Assembly (NCBI GenBank): GCA_009778595.1
Contig: WRJI01000017.1
Location: forward strand, 1 to 35,755
Length of the DNA stretch: 35,755 bases
DNA from: Peptococcaceae bacterium
GTDB taxonomy: Bacteria > Bacillota > Desulfitobacteriia > Desulfitobacteriales > Syntrophobotulaceae
Reading direction: 5' to 3'
Shown: positions 15,219 to 23,536 of the stretch, piece after piece
How the letters are laid out: each line of letters begins with the position of its first letter
Position numbering within the stretch: position 1 is the stretch's first letter
Translations under genes and position numbers: made by a program
The notes under the pieces: model-generated
What the model was told of the DNA's origin: nothing
The model's database searches: none
What the model saw: only the letters and a program-made list of their open reading frames with translations

Positions 15219-16727
15219 ATGTCGGTTAGAGTCCGCTTCGCACCCAGTCCGACCGGGCTTCTGCATATTGGAGGGGCGCGGTCTGCTTTGTTTAATTATT
15301 TGTTTGCCACCGGCCAAGGGGGCTGTTTGATCTTGAGAAGCGAGGATACAGATCTGGCGCGGTCTCGCCTCGAATATGAGGAGAGCATTGCGGACGCGTT
15401 GTTCTGGCTTGGCATTACGTGGCAGGAGGGGCTTCGTGTTGGCGGTGAGTCCGCGCCTTATCGCCAGAGTGAGCGGCTTGATATTTATCGGAGGTATCTT
15501 GAAAAGCTGGCCGGGTTGGGATATGTGTATGAGTGTTTCTGCTCGGAGGAAGAGTTGGAGGCCCAACGGCAGGATCTGAGCGAGCGGGGGGAATCGCCTC
15601 GTTATTCCGGGCGGTGTGCAAGTTTATCGGAACAAGAGAAAGCTCTAAAGCGTGATCAAGGAATCAAACCGGCATTGCGTTTCCGGGTGCGTCCGGGGGC
15701 TCCTTTGCTTTTTGCTGATGCTGTGCGGGGGACGATAGGATTCGACCGGAACGGGATTGGGGATTTCATTATTATGAAGTCCGATGGTGTTCCGACTTAT
15801 AATTTCGCTGTTGTGATTGATGATTTGGAGATGAAAGTTACCCATGTTGTCCGTGGGGAGGAACATTTGTCTAATACGCCATGTCAGTTGCTGATTTGGG
15901 AGGCATTGGGGTTCACGCCTCCGCAATATGCGCATATTTCTTTGATCCTGAATTCTGAGGGAAAAAAGATGAGCAAACGGGATGGGGATACATCGGTGGC
16001 TTATTACCGCGATCAGGGATATCTGCCGGAGGCTGTGCTCAATTTTCTTGTGCTGTTGGGGTGGTCGCCGACGGGGGATCAGGAGATCTTGACCTTGGCT
16101 GAACTGAAGGAACAGTTTTCGTTGGCGCGTGTGTCGAAGGCGCCGGCGGTTTTTGATCGGGATAAGCTGGATTATATGAATTCATGTTATATCAGATCAC
16201 GAAAGGGAGAAGAGTTGGCGGAACTTTTGTTGCCGTTTGTCCAAAGGGCGGGGCTGTTTGCGGACAGGACGTCTTGGGCGGGCTTAGAGAGCCGGGAGCG
16301 GGAATGGCTGGCTGTTTTTGCTGAAGCGGTGAAGGAGAGGATTAAGACCTTGGGTGAGGCCGGGCAGTATATTGATTTGTTTCGAGGCGCAGAGATACGC
16401 TCTTTCGAGGAAGAGGCTCGGGAGGTTTTGCGGGGGGCGAACGCCAGGGTGGTGCTGGAGGCTTTCCGGAGGATGGTCGAGGCGGCGCCGGCGTTGAATC
16501 AGATGGGAGAGTTGAATCAGATGGGAGAGTTGGACTCAGCCGCGGCGGCCGCGAAGACCATGATGAAACAACTCGGCAAGGATCTTGGGTTGAAGGGGAA
16601 GGATGTGTTTATGCCCCTGCGTGCCGGTGTGACCGGGCAGATGCATGGGCCGGATCTGGATAAGATTCTGGCTCTGCTGGGAAAGGAAGATATTTTGGCG
16701 CGGCTTGAGAAGACCTTGTCTCTGTAG
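15219..16727 (+). CDS. gltX: Glutamyl-tRNA synthetase
   Basis: 502 residues, class I aminoacyl-tRNA synthetase. In bacteria lacking GlnRS this enzyme also charges tRNA-Gln with Glu for later amidation. Visible: FAPSPTGLLHIGGARSALFNYL (HIGH motif), GLGYVYECFCSEEEL and a later Cys in the SGRC segment, the DGVPTYNFAVVIDD and THVVRGEEHLSNTP segments, and KKMSKRDGD (KMSKS motif). The C-terminal anticodon-binding domain has an 18-bp duplication giving NQMGEL twice (16494-16529). Start: the ATG at 15219, which gives MSVRVRFAPSP, the family N-terminus, and has aaggggggt upstream; an in-frame ATG at 15186 is possible but lacks homology. Followed after 4 nt by a dispersed repeat that could terminate transcription. 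Confidence 0.95.
   Translation: MSVRVRFAPSPTGLLHIGGARSALFNYLFATGQGGCLILRSEDTDLARSRLEYEESIADALFWLGITWQEGLRVGGESAPYRQSERLDIYRRYLEKLAGLGYVYECFCSEEELEAQRQDLSERGESPRYSGRCASLSEQEKALKRDQGIKPALRFRVRPGAPLLFADAVRGTIGFDRNGIGDFIIMKSDGVPTYNFAVVIDDLEMKVTHVVRGEEHLSNTPCQLLIWEALGFTPPQYAHISLILNSEGKKMSKRDGDTSVAYYRDQGYLPEAVLNFLVLLGWSPTGDQEILTLAELKEQFSLARVSKAPAVFDRDKLDYMNSCYIRSRKGEELAELLLPFVQRAGLFADRTSWAGLESREREWLAVFAEAVKERIKTLGEAGQYIDLFRGAEIRSFEEEAREVLRGANARVVLEAFRRMVEAAPALNQMGELNQMGELDSAAAAAKTMMKQLGKDLGLKGKDVFMPLRAGVTGQMHGPDLDKILALLGKEDILARLEKTLSL
16494..16529 (+). repeat. 18-bp perfect duplication in gltX
   Basis: The unit ttgaatcagatgggagag occurs twice in a row and encodes NQMGEL twice in the C-terminal anticodon-binding domain. 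It is the smallest example of the in-frame tandem growth seen across the window. Confidence 0.9.
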
Positions 16728-16731
16728 CTCA

Positions 16732-16815
16732 TGCGGGCTACGCCCGCAAGTATTCAGTATTCAGTATCCAGTATTCAGAATGTGGATTTTTTTGTTTTTA
16801 TTGACGCTTCGCGTC
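16732..16815 (-). repeat. Dispersed palindrome-bounded element, copy B (inverted)
   Basis: Reverse orientation relative to copy A: TGCGGGCtacGCCCGCA (16732-16748), four 7-bp units of the TATTCAG type, aatgtggatttt, T-rich block, GACGCttcGCGTC (16803-16815). It begins 4 nt after the gltX stop, so the GC-rich palindrome would form a hairpin directly behind the gene. Confidence 0.9.
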
Positions 16816-16878
16816 TGTAAATTACTATAATTAGGGAACGCGAAATTTGTCGAAATATGGGATAGTTTCTATTAACAA

Positions 16879-16907
16879 TTGACATTTCCCTGTTTTTACT
16901 GTACAAT
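16879..16907 (+). promoter_or_regulatory. Strong sigma-A promoter for the secreted hydrolase
   Basis: TTGACA, 17 nt, TACAAT: perfect -35 and spacing, and one mismatch in the -10. It lies 52 nt before the start at 16960. Confidence 0.8.
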
Positions 16908-16959
16908 ATTGGTAATGATTTGTTCTTATCAATAGAATAGAAACGGAGGGGTGATGTTA

Positions 16960-18927
16960 ATGAAGAGAGTTGTGTCTTTTTTCCTGATATTTATTTTGGT
17001 GGTGCCTTATGCGTTGGCTGTGCCAAAGGCTCAAGCCGCGCCGGCATCGGGTCCCGGCAAGAAAGCGGTTTATCTTTTGCCGGGCTTTATGGAGTCCCGT
17101 CTCTACAGCCAAAGATATGGCGGTATGGAGATCTGGGTTGGACCTGGTCTGGCCACGGAAATAGGGCGGAATGCGTTGGGGTTGCAGCCTGAGATGGCTA
17201 ACAACGTTGCCGGTGAGGGTATGTTGGCTTACGCGGACAGAAACAGGGACAGAATCGGCACACTGGCTTCTTTTCTGCCGTTGATTAGCAGCATTAACAG
17301 CTGTCTGGCCCTGAATGGGCTAAGCAATGTGTATACAGTGGAATTTTTCTCCTATAATTATCTGGCGGATTTGAACGATACGGCAAAAGAATTGGCGGCT
17401 GACATCAAGGCCAAAGGTTACGAGAGCGTTATCCTGGTGGGCCACAGCAACGGCGGTCTTTTGGCGTCAACGTATATTGCTCAGTCTGCCGAGAACAAAA
17501 ACAAAGTTGAGAAGACAATTCTGCTGGCTTCTCCTCTTTTGGGCACTTTTACAGCACTTGAACCGGTGGAAACCGGCGGGTTGACGCTGTTCGACGGGTC
17601 ATTTATCATGACGTTGCTGGAGCTGGGCTATGATATTTTCGCGAAACCTATTTCCAAGGACTGGGTGAAATCCTGGGCCCGCAATTCGCCTAATGTTTAT
17701 CAGCTAATGGCCGGGAATGAATATGTCAGCAAAACGCCTGTTCTCTACAGAACGCCTTCGGGTTTGCAGACGATCAACACGCCGGAAGGGTATTACGCGC
17801 TACTGAATCAGAGCCCCAATACCAACGCAAACCTTGTCAGTGGAAATACCAGAAGTCTGAAGTATTTTCGTGAAACGGTGTTCGGTGGTCATGTGCTCGA
17901 CCTGTGGGAGGGTATGGATCTTACCTTAATTGGTTGCGAATATGGTTTCGTGACGCCGGTCAGCGCCCTTTATCATCAATCCGGTTCCCGGGCTATTTAT
18001 GACGGCGCGATCTACAGCAAGGCGGGAGACGGGATTGTGGCGGGAATGAGTATGAACGGTGATGAGCGCTATAATTTCGTGAATCTGCCCGGGGCTTCTC
18101 ACATTCCGATTTTGCTTGATATCCGGGCCCTGGCTGTGGTTAATGATGTCATTATGGGCCGGTCGGTTTCCAACAACTCTGTCGCGTCTAACGCCTCTCA
18201 GACATCCTCGGATCTTCCTTCTGTGGGGATGTCAGATATGATCCGGGTGGAGATAAAAAGTTCGGATCCCTTGAGCGCGGCTACGTTGAATTCGGGACTT
18301 GATGTCAGGGTCTATGACAAAAAGGGCAAAACGGTTGCCCGGGCAAAAGGGGAGGCCCAGCAGGGTTTTACCGAGAATAATTTCGTTTACTCTTCTTGGA
18401 ATACCATAGAAAATGCCACCAATATTCTCTGCTATATTCCTAAGGATGGGTATACGATGGAAGTCTTTACCGGAAGCGCAAACCGGTTGGGGTGTATTGT
18501 GACGGTTTGCACGGAAACCTTGGAACCTTCCGGGGGGATCCTGTCCCGCAATGAATACAGAGTAACCGGGGCCAACTTGTTGAGCGGATCCATGTTTACC
18601 CTGGACAGCGGCAAGTCAATGGCGCCTGTTCCCAAGATTGGAGCCAGGCTTTCGACGGTGTCTTCGGAGAAATACGCTCAGAATTGGCAGTTTGTTTCCA
18701 ACGCGCTGTCATTGGGTGCGGGAGGATCCGCTATCCCTGAGATTGTCGGACCGGACGCTGCCCGGGCAGCCGGCAATTGTATCTGGACATCTTCGGATCC
18801 AACTGTGGCGACGGTTTCCTCAACCGGCCTTATCACCGGAAAGCGCCCGGGGAAAGCTGTTATCACAGCAGCAGCGAAGGACAACAGCCTGAAGATGGAG
18901 TCCTGTACGGTGACTGTGGGCGATTGA
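16960..18927 (+). CDS. Secreted alpha/beta-hydrolase (lipase/esterase-like) with Big_2-like C-terminus
   Basis: 655 residues. A signal peptide is clear (MKRVVSFFLIFILVVPYALA, then cleavage near AQAAPA). The catalytic part reads VYLLPGFMESRLY, resembling LCAT/PGAP1-like lipases that have an oxyanion loop just after the first strand, then a GHSNGG nucleophile elbow (Ser163). A candidate His lies in GASHIPIL (~residue 385). The last ~70 residues (CIWTSSDPTVATVSSTGLITGKRPGKAVITAAAKD) form a bacterial Ig-like Big_2 domain, used for wall or polysaccharide contact. Start: three candidates are in frame (GTG 16951, ATG 16954, ATG 16960); ggagggg at 16945-16951 fits the last. It lies between gltX and cysS, where many Firmicutes have cysE, and has its own promoter and terminal hairpin. 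Substrate unknown. Confidence 0.82.
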   Translation: MKRVVSFFLIFILVVPYALAVPKAQAAPASGPGKKAVYLLPGFMESRLYSQRYGGMEIWVGPGLATEIGRNALGLQPEMANNVAGEGMLAYADRNRDRIGTLASFLPLISSINSCLALNGLSNVYTVEFFSYNYLADLNDTAKELAADIKAKGYESVILVGHSNGGLLASTYIAQSAENKNKVEKTILLASPLLGTFTALEPVETGGLTLFDGSFIMTLLELGYDIFAKPISKDWVKSWARNSPNVYQLMAGNEYVSKTPVLYRTPSGLQTINTPEGYYALLNQSPNTNANLVSGNTRSLKYFRETVFGGHVLDLWEGMDLTLIGCEYGFVTPVSALYHQSGSRAIYDGAIYSKAGDGIVAGMSMNGDERYNFVNLPGASHIPILLDIRALAVVNDVIMGRSVSNNSVASNASQTSSDLPSVGMSDMIRVEIKSSDPLSAATLNSGLDVRVYDKKGKTVARAKGEAQQGFTENNFVYSSWNTIENATNILCYIPKDGYTMEVFTGSANRLGCIVTVCTETLEPSGGILSRNEYRVTGANLLSGSMFTLDSGKSMAPVPKIGARLSTVSSEKYAQNWQFVSNALSLGAGGSAIPEIVGPDAARAAGNCIWTSSDPTVATVSSTGLITGKRPGKAVITAAAKDNSLKMESCTVTVGD

Positions 18928-18937
18928 GCGGATCGCC

Positions 18938-19023
18938 GGGGGGCGGCCTGGACGTGGCCTGTCCCGCAAGCCGTTCTCCGGTCTTGTGCGGTTCTATGCT
19001 CCGCCACGTCCAGACCGCCCCCC
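18938..19023 (+). terminator. Large 21-bp-stem hairpin after the hydrolase gene
   Basis: The arms 18938-18958 (GGGGGGCGG...GACGTGGC) and 19003-19023 (GCCACGTC...CCGCCCCCC) are complementary over 21 bp with one mismatch. The 44-nt loop holds a second imperfect hairpin (CCGCAAG / CTTGTGCGG). There is no T-tract, so it may be a Rho-independent terminator variant, an mRNA stabiliser, or a structured RNA. Confidence 0.6.
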
Positions 19024-19028
19024 GTAGC

Positions 19029-19073
19029 CTGCCGCCAAACAACAGAGGCTCCTTGCGGCAGAAAGCCGCTTTA
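19029..19073 (+). other. Alternative-pairing leader upstream of cysS
   Basis: CTGCCGC (19029-19035) can pair with GCGGCAG (19055-19061), while GCGGC (19055-19059) can instead pair with GCCGC (19065-19069), which is followed by ttta. This resembles an antiterminator/terminator pair. No T-box or other known consensus is seen, so its regulatory role is conjecture. Confidence 0.3.
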
Positions 19074-19127
19074 TGGTAAGATTGAAGCTGGATCGAGATA
19101 CAGCTCAATAAAAGCGCGTAGGGGGAC

Positions 19128-20741
19128 ATGAATATGGCAATCAGGTTGTACAATACGTTGTCGCGACAGAAGGAAGAGTTCGTGCCAAGGGTGGCCGGTG
19201 AGGCGGCTATGTACGCTTGTGGGCCGACGACTTACAATTTTTTTCATTTGGGGAATGCCCGAATGTTGGTGGTTTTCGATATGGTGCGGCGGTATTTTGC
19301 GTACAGAGGGTTTCATGTGACCTATGTGCAGAATTTTACCGATGTCGATGATAAGATTATTAGGCGGGCTTCGGAGGAAGGAAAGTCTCCCGGGGATTTG
19401 GCTGAGTTCTACATTCGGGAGTATTTCGCGGATGCTGAGGCTCTTGGGATTTTGCCGGCGGATATTCATCCGAAGGCGACGGAGCATATTGGGGATATGA
19501 TCGCCATGATTCGGGTTTTGGAGGAGAAGGGGTTGGCTTACGCTGTTGATGGTGATGTCTATTATGCGGTAACACGGTTTGAACCGTATGGCAAACTTTC
19601 GGGGCGATCTCTTGATGATATGCGGGCGGGGGAGCGGATCGAGATTGATGAGCGTAAGGCGCATCCGATGGATTTTGCTCTTTGGAAGAAGGCGGCGCCT
19701 GAGGAGCTTGGTTGGGAAAGCCCTTGGGGACGGGGTCGGCCGGGATGGCATATTGAGTGTTCGGCGATGTCGTATAAGTATTTGGGGTCGGATTTTGATA
19801 TTCATGGGGGCGGCGGCGATCTGGTGTTCCCTCATCATGAGAACGAGATTGCTCAGTCGGAGGGGTTCATGGACGGGCAGCGTTTTGCGCGGTATTGGAT
19901 GCATAACGCGTTTGTAACGGTTAATAAGGAGAAGATGGCGAAGTCCCAAGGGAATTTCTTCCTGGTGCGGGAGGTGCTTGAGAAGTTTGCCGGCGAGGTG
20001 ATCCGGTTCTATTTATTGAATGCCCATTATCGGAGTCCGGTTGATTTTGATTGGGAGAAGCTGGATATGGCGGCGAAAGGGCTGGAGCGGTTGCGGACGT
20101 GCGTACGACTGGCGGACGAACGTATTCGAGGCGAGAAGCAAGCTCCGGTGGAGGCTCTTGGGGATTTCGGGGTTGAGAATCGAGGGTCAGGGGAACCGGT
20201 GTCGGCGGGATTTCGGCGGGATTTCGAAGAGGTCATGGATGATGATTTTAATTCGGCTCAGGGTATGGCGGTGTTGTTTGATTTGGCCCGGGAGCTAAAT
20301 TCCGTTGTGAGTCAAGAGGGGCCGCTGGCTGATGTTTGGGATTTACGTAAGACCCTTGTGGAGTTGGCGGGGGTGTTGGGGTTTGATGTGAGTGTGAAGG
20401 AATCGACTTTGGACGGAACGGGAACCGTCACGGAAGGGATTATGAAGCTCGTTTGGGATCTTTATCAGCGGGCGTTGGAGTCACAAGATGAGGATACAGT
20501 CCGGTTCATCCGATCCGGTTGCGAAGCTGCGGGGATCGAATTCGTCAGTTATCAAGAAAGTGCGTCACGTGAGACGAAGGATATTAACTCCGTTATGGAT
20601 CTTGTGTTGGCGTTGCGGGCACGGGCGCGAGGCGCGAAGGATTGGGCCGGTGCAGATATGATCCGGGATCACTGTAAGGAGAACGGGATTGTGATTGAAG
20701 ATACCAAGGGTGGGGCCAGGTTCGTGATTCGCGGTATGTGA
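19128..20741 (+). CDS. cysS: Cysteinyl-tRNA synthetase
   Basis: 537 residues (family usually ~465-480). Class I synthetase attaching Cys to tRNA-Cys. Visible: [16 protein letters not shown] (zinc Cys and the HIGH-type HLGN), [22 protein letters not shown] and the [20 protein letters not shown] block (remaining zinc ligands), and KMAKSQGN (KMSKS, ~residue 269). The extra length is in the C-terminal third, with linkers around residues 345-365 and 420-480. Start: ATG 19128 just after agggggac; ATG 19134 is equally possible. Downstream mrnC, thyA and folA follow closely, so this is the first gene of a cluster. A 14-bp direct duplication (gtgattcgcggt repeated) lies at its stop codon. Confidence 0.95.
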   Translation: MNMAIRLYNTLSRQKEEFVPRVAGEAAMYACGPTTYNFFHLGNARMLVVFDMVRRYFAYRGFHVTYVQNFTDVDDKIIRRASEEGKSPGDLAEFYIREYFADAEALGILPADIHPKATEHIGDMIAMIRVLEEKGLAYAVDGDVYYAVTRFEPYGKLSGRSLDDMRAGERIEIDERKAHPMDFALWKKAAPEELGWESPWGRGRPGWHIECSAMSYKYLGSDFDIHGGGGDLVFPHHENEIAQSEGFMDGQRFARYWMHNAFVTVNKEKMAKSQGNFFLVREVLEKFAGEVIRFYLLNAHYRSPVDFDWEKLDMAAKGLERLRTCVRLADERIRGEKQAPVEALGDFGVENRGSGEPVSAGFRRDFEEVMDDDFNSAQGMAVLFDLARELNSVVSQEGPLADVWDLRKTLVELAGVLGFDVSVKESTLDGTGTVTEGIMKLVWDLYQRALESQDEDTVRFIRSGCEAAGIEFVSYQESASRETKDINSVMDLVLALRARARGAKDWAGADMIRDHCKENGIVIEDTKGGARFVIRGM

Positions 20742-20774
20742 TTCGCGGTGCGAACCAACGAGCAAGGGGGGTCA

Positions 20775-21200
20775 ATGGAGATTTCGAATCGGCGGATACA
20801 AATGCCTGAGCCTCTCAAAGGTGATAACGATCTGTCGGGGTTGCCTGTGTTGACGCTGGCCTATATTGGGGACGCTGTGTTTGAGCTTTGGGTGCGGTCT
20901 TTTTTGATTGAACAGGGGCTTGCCCGTGCTGATGTTTTGCATAAAGCCGCAGTTTGTGTCGTGCAAGCGAAAGGACAGGCGGAACTGATGAGGGCTCTGT
21001 TGCCTGACCTCGATGAGGATGAGCGCGGGGTTTATTACCGGGGACGTAACGCCAAGAGCCAGTATCCTCGGCAGGGGGATGTTATAGACTATCGACAGGC
21101 TACGGGTTTGGAAGCGTTGATTGGGCACCTTTATCTGTCGGGGCAACAGGAGCGGCTGGAGGTGTTGTTGGATAAGATTGGGGGACTGATTACGGTATGA
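20775..21200 (+). CDS. mrnC: Mini-ribonuclease III
   Basis: 141 residues. Mini-III matures 23S rRNA by cutting its terminal duplexes; it is an RNase III catalytic domain without the dsRNA-binding domain. Visible: LAYIGDAVFELWVR (metal-binding Asp of the signature helix), a central RGRNAKSQYPRQGD segment, and ATGLEALIGHLYLSG with the second acidic cluster. Start: ATG 20775 following aagggggg; the frame reaches back to 20748. The leader gaaccaacgagcaagggggg is almost the same as the one before gltX. It overlaps thyA by 4 nt (ATGA). The cysS-mrnC order is conserved in Firmicutes. Confidence 0.92.
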   Translation: MEISNRRIQMPEPLKGDNDLSGLPVLTLAYIGDAVFELWVRSFLIEQGLARADVLHKAAVCVVQAKGQAELMRALLPDLDEDERGVYYRGRNAKSQYPRQGDVIDYRQATGLEALIGHLYLSGQQERLEVLLDKIGGLITV

Positions 21201-22027
21201 GTAGAGCAGACGGGCTTTTTATCGGAATGTGTGAGGAGATTCTTCGAGAGGGATTTGGTTCAGAGGGACAAAACGTGCGTGCCCGTTGGGAAGACGGGTC
21301 TCCCGCTCATACCTTGAAGCGCTTCGGGATTGTTAACCGGTATGATTTGGCTGAGGAGTTCCCGATTTTGACACTCCGGCCGACGCATTTGGCGGCGGCG
21401 GTAGATGAATTGTTGTGGATTTGGCAGAGGAAGTCAAACAATATTCGGGATTTGAACAGCCATATTTGGGACAGTTGGGCCGATGAATCCGGGTCGATTG
21501 GGATGGCTTACGGGTATCAGCTGGGGTTGAAGCATGTTTATCCTGAAGGGGTCTTTGATCAGGTCGACCGGGTTTTGTTTGATTTGTTACATACGCCTGG
21601 GAGTCGGCGTTTGGTTGTGAATATGTATAATCATGCGGATTTGCACGGGATGCATTTGTATCCGTGTGCCCACAGTGTGACGTTTAACGTAACAGGGACC
21701 CGGCTGAACGCGATTCTGAGCCAACGTTCCCAAGATGTGTTGGTGGCAAATAATTGGAATGTGGCGCAGTACGCCATATTGGTTCATATGCTGGCTCGGG
21801 TTAGTTCTTTGGAGGCGGGAGAGCTGGTTCATGTTATTGCTGATGCCCATATTTATGACCGGCATGTGGATTTGGTGAGGGAGTTGATTTCTCGAGTGCC
21901 TTATCCTGCGCCCCGTTTGGTGATTAATCCGGAGCGGCGGGATTTTTATGATTTTCGTGTGGAGGATTTTCAGTTGGAAGAGTATCGGTGTCATGAGCAG
22001 ATTCGGAGTATTCCGGTGGCGGTTTGA
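21197..22027 (+). CDS. thyA: Thymidylate synthase (divergent ThyA)
   Basis: 276 residues. Makes dTMP from dUMP using methylene-tetrahydrofolate, producing dihydrofolate. The sequence is a divergent ThyA branch found in Clostridia rather than the E. coli type: RARWEDGSPAHTLKRFGIVNRYDL, HIWDSWADESGSIGMAYGYQLG, then LYPCAHSVTFNV with catalytic Cys157, and QRSQDVLVANNWNVAQYAI, carrying the conserved dUMP-phosphate Arg and the base-recognising Asn. The C-terminus ends IPVAV, like the PVAV tail that closes the active site. It overlaps mrnC by 4 nt and is followed by folA, which regenerates its folate product; the pairing is functionally logical. Confidence 0.94.
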   Translation: MSRADGLFIGMCEEILREGFGSEGQNVRARWEDGSPAHTLKRFGIVNRYDLAEEFPILTLRPTHLAAAVDELLWIWQRKSNNIRDLNSHIWDSWADESGSIGMAYGYQLGLKHVYPEGVFDQVDRVLFDLLHTPGSRRLVVNMYNHADLHGMHLYPCAHSVTFNVTGTRLNAILSQRSQDVLVANNWNVAQYAILVHMLARVSSLEAGELVHVIADAHIYDRHVDLVRELISRVPYPAPRLVINPERRDFYDFRVEDFQLEEYRCHEQIRSIPVAV

Positions 22028-22047
22028 GTGGGGGAGGAAGCTGGTCT

Positions 22048-22596
22048 GTGAACGCGATTGTGTCTGTTGACCAAAACTGGGGTATTGGGAGGCAAGGGAA
22101 CTTGCTGATGAGGATTCCTGAGGACATGGCTTTTTTTAAGGCAAAAACCATGGGGCATGTGGTTATTATGGGCCGGGAGACGATGTTATCTTTGCCTCGG
22201 CAAGAGCCTCTTATGGGCAGGGTCAATCTGGTGTTGAGCCGGAGTCTGAGAGAAGAGGACGTGCCCGGTTTTCGTATCTGTCGTTCTTTGGATGATTTGT
22301 TTCGTGTCCTGGCCCGGGAGCGGGAGGACCAGGGCTATGATAGGTGTGATCAGGAATGTGACAAGCACCGGGATTACAAACATAGGGAGAATTTCGTTAT
22401 CGGCGGGGAGGCTGTTTACAAGTTGCTTTTGCCATATTGTCATAGGGCATATGTCACAAAAATCGCATGTGCCTATCAAGCGGACAGGTTTTTTCCTAAT
22501 CTTGATGAAGATCTGTCGTGGTCCCTTTGTGAAGAGGGCGACACACGGTATTATGATACGTTGGCGTTCCGGTATTCAGTTTATTCGAAGAAATAG
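22048..22596 (+). CDS. folA: Dihydrofolate reductase
   Basis: 182 residues. NADPH-dependent reduction of dihydrofolate formed by ThyA. Visible: NAIVSVDQNWGIGRQGNLLMRIPEDMAFFKAKTMGHVVIMGRETM (substrate and cofactor loops; the carboxylate is in PEDMAFFK), then NLVLSR and ENFVIGGEAVYKLLLPYC. Between residues ~98 and 120 lies an extra charged segment (DQGYDRCDQECDKHRDYKHRE) not found in usual DHFR. Start: GTG at 22048, correctly spaced from gggggagga; the frame is open to 22024, where it would overlap thyA. Coupled with thyA. Confidence 0.92.
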   Translation: MNAIVSVDQNWGIGRQGNLLMRIPEDMAFFKAKTMGHVVIMGRETMLSLPRQEPLMGRVNLVLSRSLREEDVPGFRICRSLDDLFRVLAREREDQGYDRCDQECDKHRDYKHRENFVIGGEAVYKLLLPYCHRAYVTKIACAYQADRFFPNLDEDLSWSLCEEGDTRYYDTLAFRYSVYSKK

Positions 22597-22658
22597 CATC
22601 CTTTTGGCGATTTGCGGGATCGGGAACAAGACCATCTGAAGGGAGATGTTAGCTGTCT

Positions 22659-23411
22659 ATGAGCGTCCAACCTAACGGGGAAGATGAGATTTTATACGGG
22701 CGCAACGCTGTGCTGGAATACCTGAAAAGTGGCGAAGCCATGAAGAAAGTACTTCTGGAAAGGGACAAATTTTCTGACACGACTTCGGATATTGTTGCTT
22801 TGCTGCGAGATTGTGGTGTGCCTTATCGGTTTGTTGATAGAACCACGCTGAATCGTCTGTGCGAGGGGCGTCATCAGGGAGTGATCGCTTATGTTGAGGA
22901 ATTCTCGTATCGGGATGTTGATGATATTCTCGAGGCGGCCCGAGCTCAGGGGGAGGATCCCTTCATCCTGGCTCTTGACGGGGTCGAGGATCCTCACAAT
23001 CTGGGGGCCTTGATTCGCACCGCGGAAGCGGCAGGGGTTCATGGTGTGATTATTCCCGCCCGGCGTAGCGCCCGTGTAACGCCGGCTGTTGTTAAGGTTT
23101 CGGCGGGGGCCGCGGCTCATGTGGCTGTCGCCCGTGTGACCAATCTTGTGCAAACTTTGAAATATTTGCAGAATCAAGGTTGCTGGATTTGGGGCGCGGA
23201 AATGGACGGTTTGGATGTGCGTAAGGTCGATTTGACGGGGTCGCTAGTGTGGGTTTTAGGCAGTGAAGGCAAGGGTTTGAGCCGTTTGGTCCGCGAATCA
23301 TGCGATCAAATTGTGAGTCTGCCTATGAAGGGCAAAACAGGATCTCTTAATGTCAGCGTCGCGGGCGGCGTTCTGCTCTATGAGACTTTTTTGCGCAGGA
23401 TTCCTGAATAA
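22659..23411 (+). CDS. rlmB: 23S rRNA 2'-O-ribose methyltransferase RlmB (TrmH/SpoU family)
   Basis: 250 residues. SAM-dependent SPOUT methyltransferase acting on 23S rRNA G2251 (E. coli numbering). N-terminal substrate-binding part begins EILYGRNAVLEYLKSGE; the C-terminal knotted domain shows LALDGVEDPHNLGALIRTAEAAGVHGVI, VWVLGSEGKGLSRLV and the SLNVSVAGGVLLYE trefoil motif. Gene position before sigH is conserved (in B. subtilis a yacP gene lies between; it is absent here). ATG at 22659 with aagggag about 14 nt upstream, a rather long spacing. Confidence 0.9.
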   Translation: MSVQPNGEDEILYGRNAVLEYLKSGEAMKKVLLERDKFSDTTSDIVALLRDCGVPYRFVDRTTLNRLCEGRHQGVIAYVEEFSYRDVDDILEAARAQGEDPFILALDGVEDPHNLGALIRTAEAAGVHGVIIPARRSARVTPAVVKVSAGAAAHVAVARVTNLVQTLKYLQNQGCWIWGAEMDGLDVRKVDLTGSLVWVLGSEGKGLSRLVRESCDQIVSLPMKGKTGSLNVSVAGGVLLYETFLRRIPE

Positions 23412-23437
23412 TATTGAAAATACCCAACTTCTTTACC

Positions 23438-23466
23438 TTGACGCTTTTTTGGTCTTTCTGTATAAT
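23438..23466 (+). promoter_or_regulatory. Strong sigma-A promoter for sigH
   Basis: TTGACG, 17 nt, TATAAT, located between rlmB and sigH and 70 nt before the start codon. In B. subtilis sigH transcription is repressed by AbrB; no operator is recognisable here. Confidence 0.8.
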
Positions 23467-23536
23467 GACTGATATTAAGACTATTTTTTTAAATGTTGCA
23501 GGATTCTAAAAACTATCTGCTTTTGAGGTGTTGAAG

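Noticed and set aside
18678-19079. Overlapping frames on both strands around the large hairpin
   Set aside because: They cross the hydrolase stop and the 21-bp inverted repeat, with no ribosome sites.
18928-19127. T-box riboswitch for cysS
   Set aside because: Despite much secondary structure I could not find the T-box consensus sequence or a Cys specifier loop.
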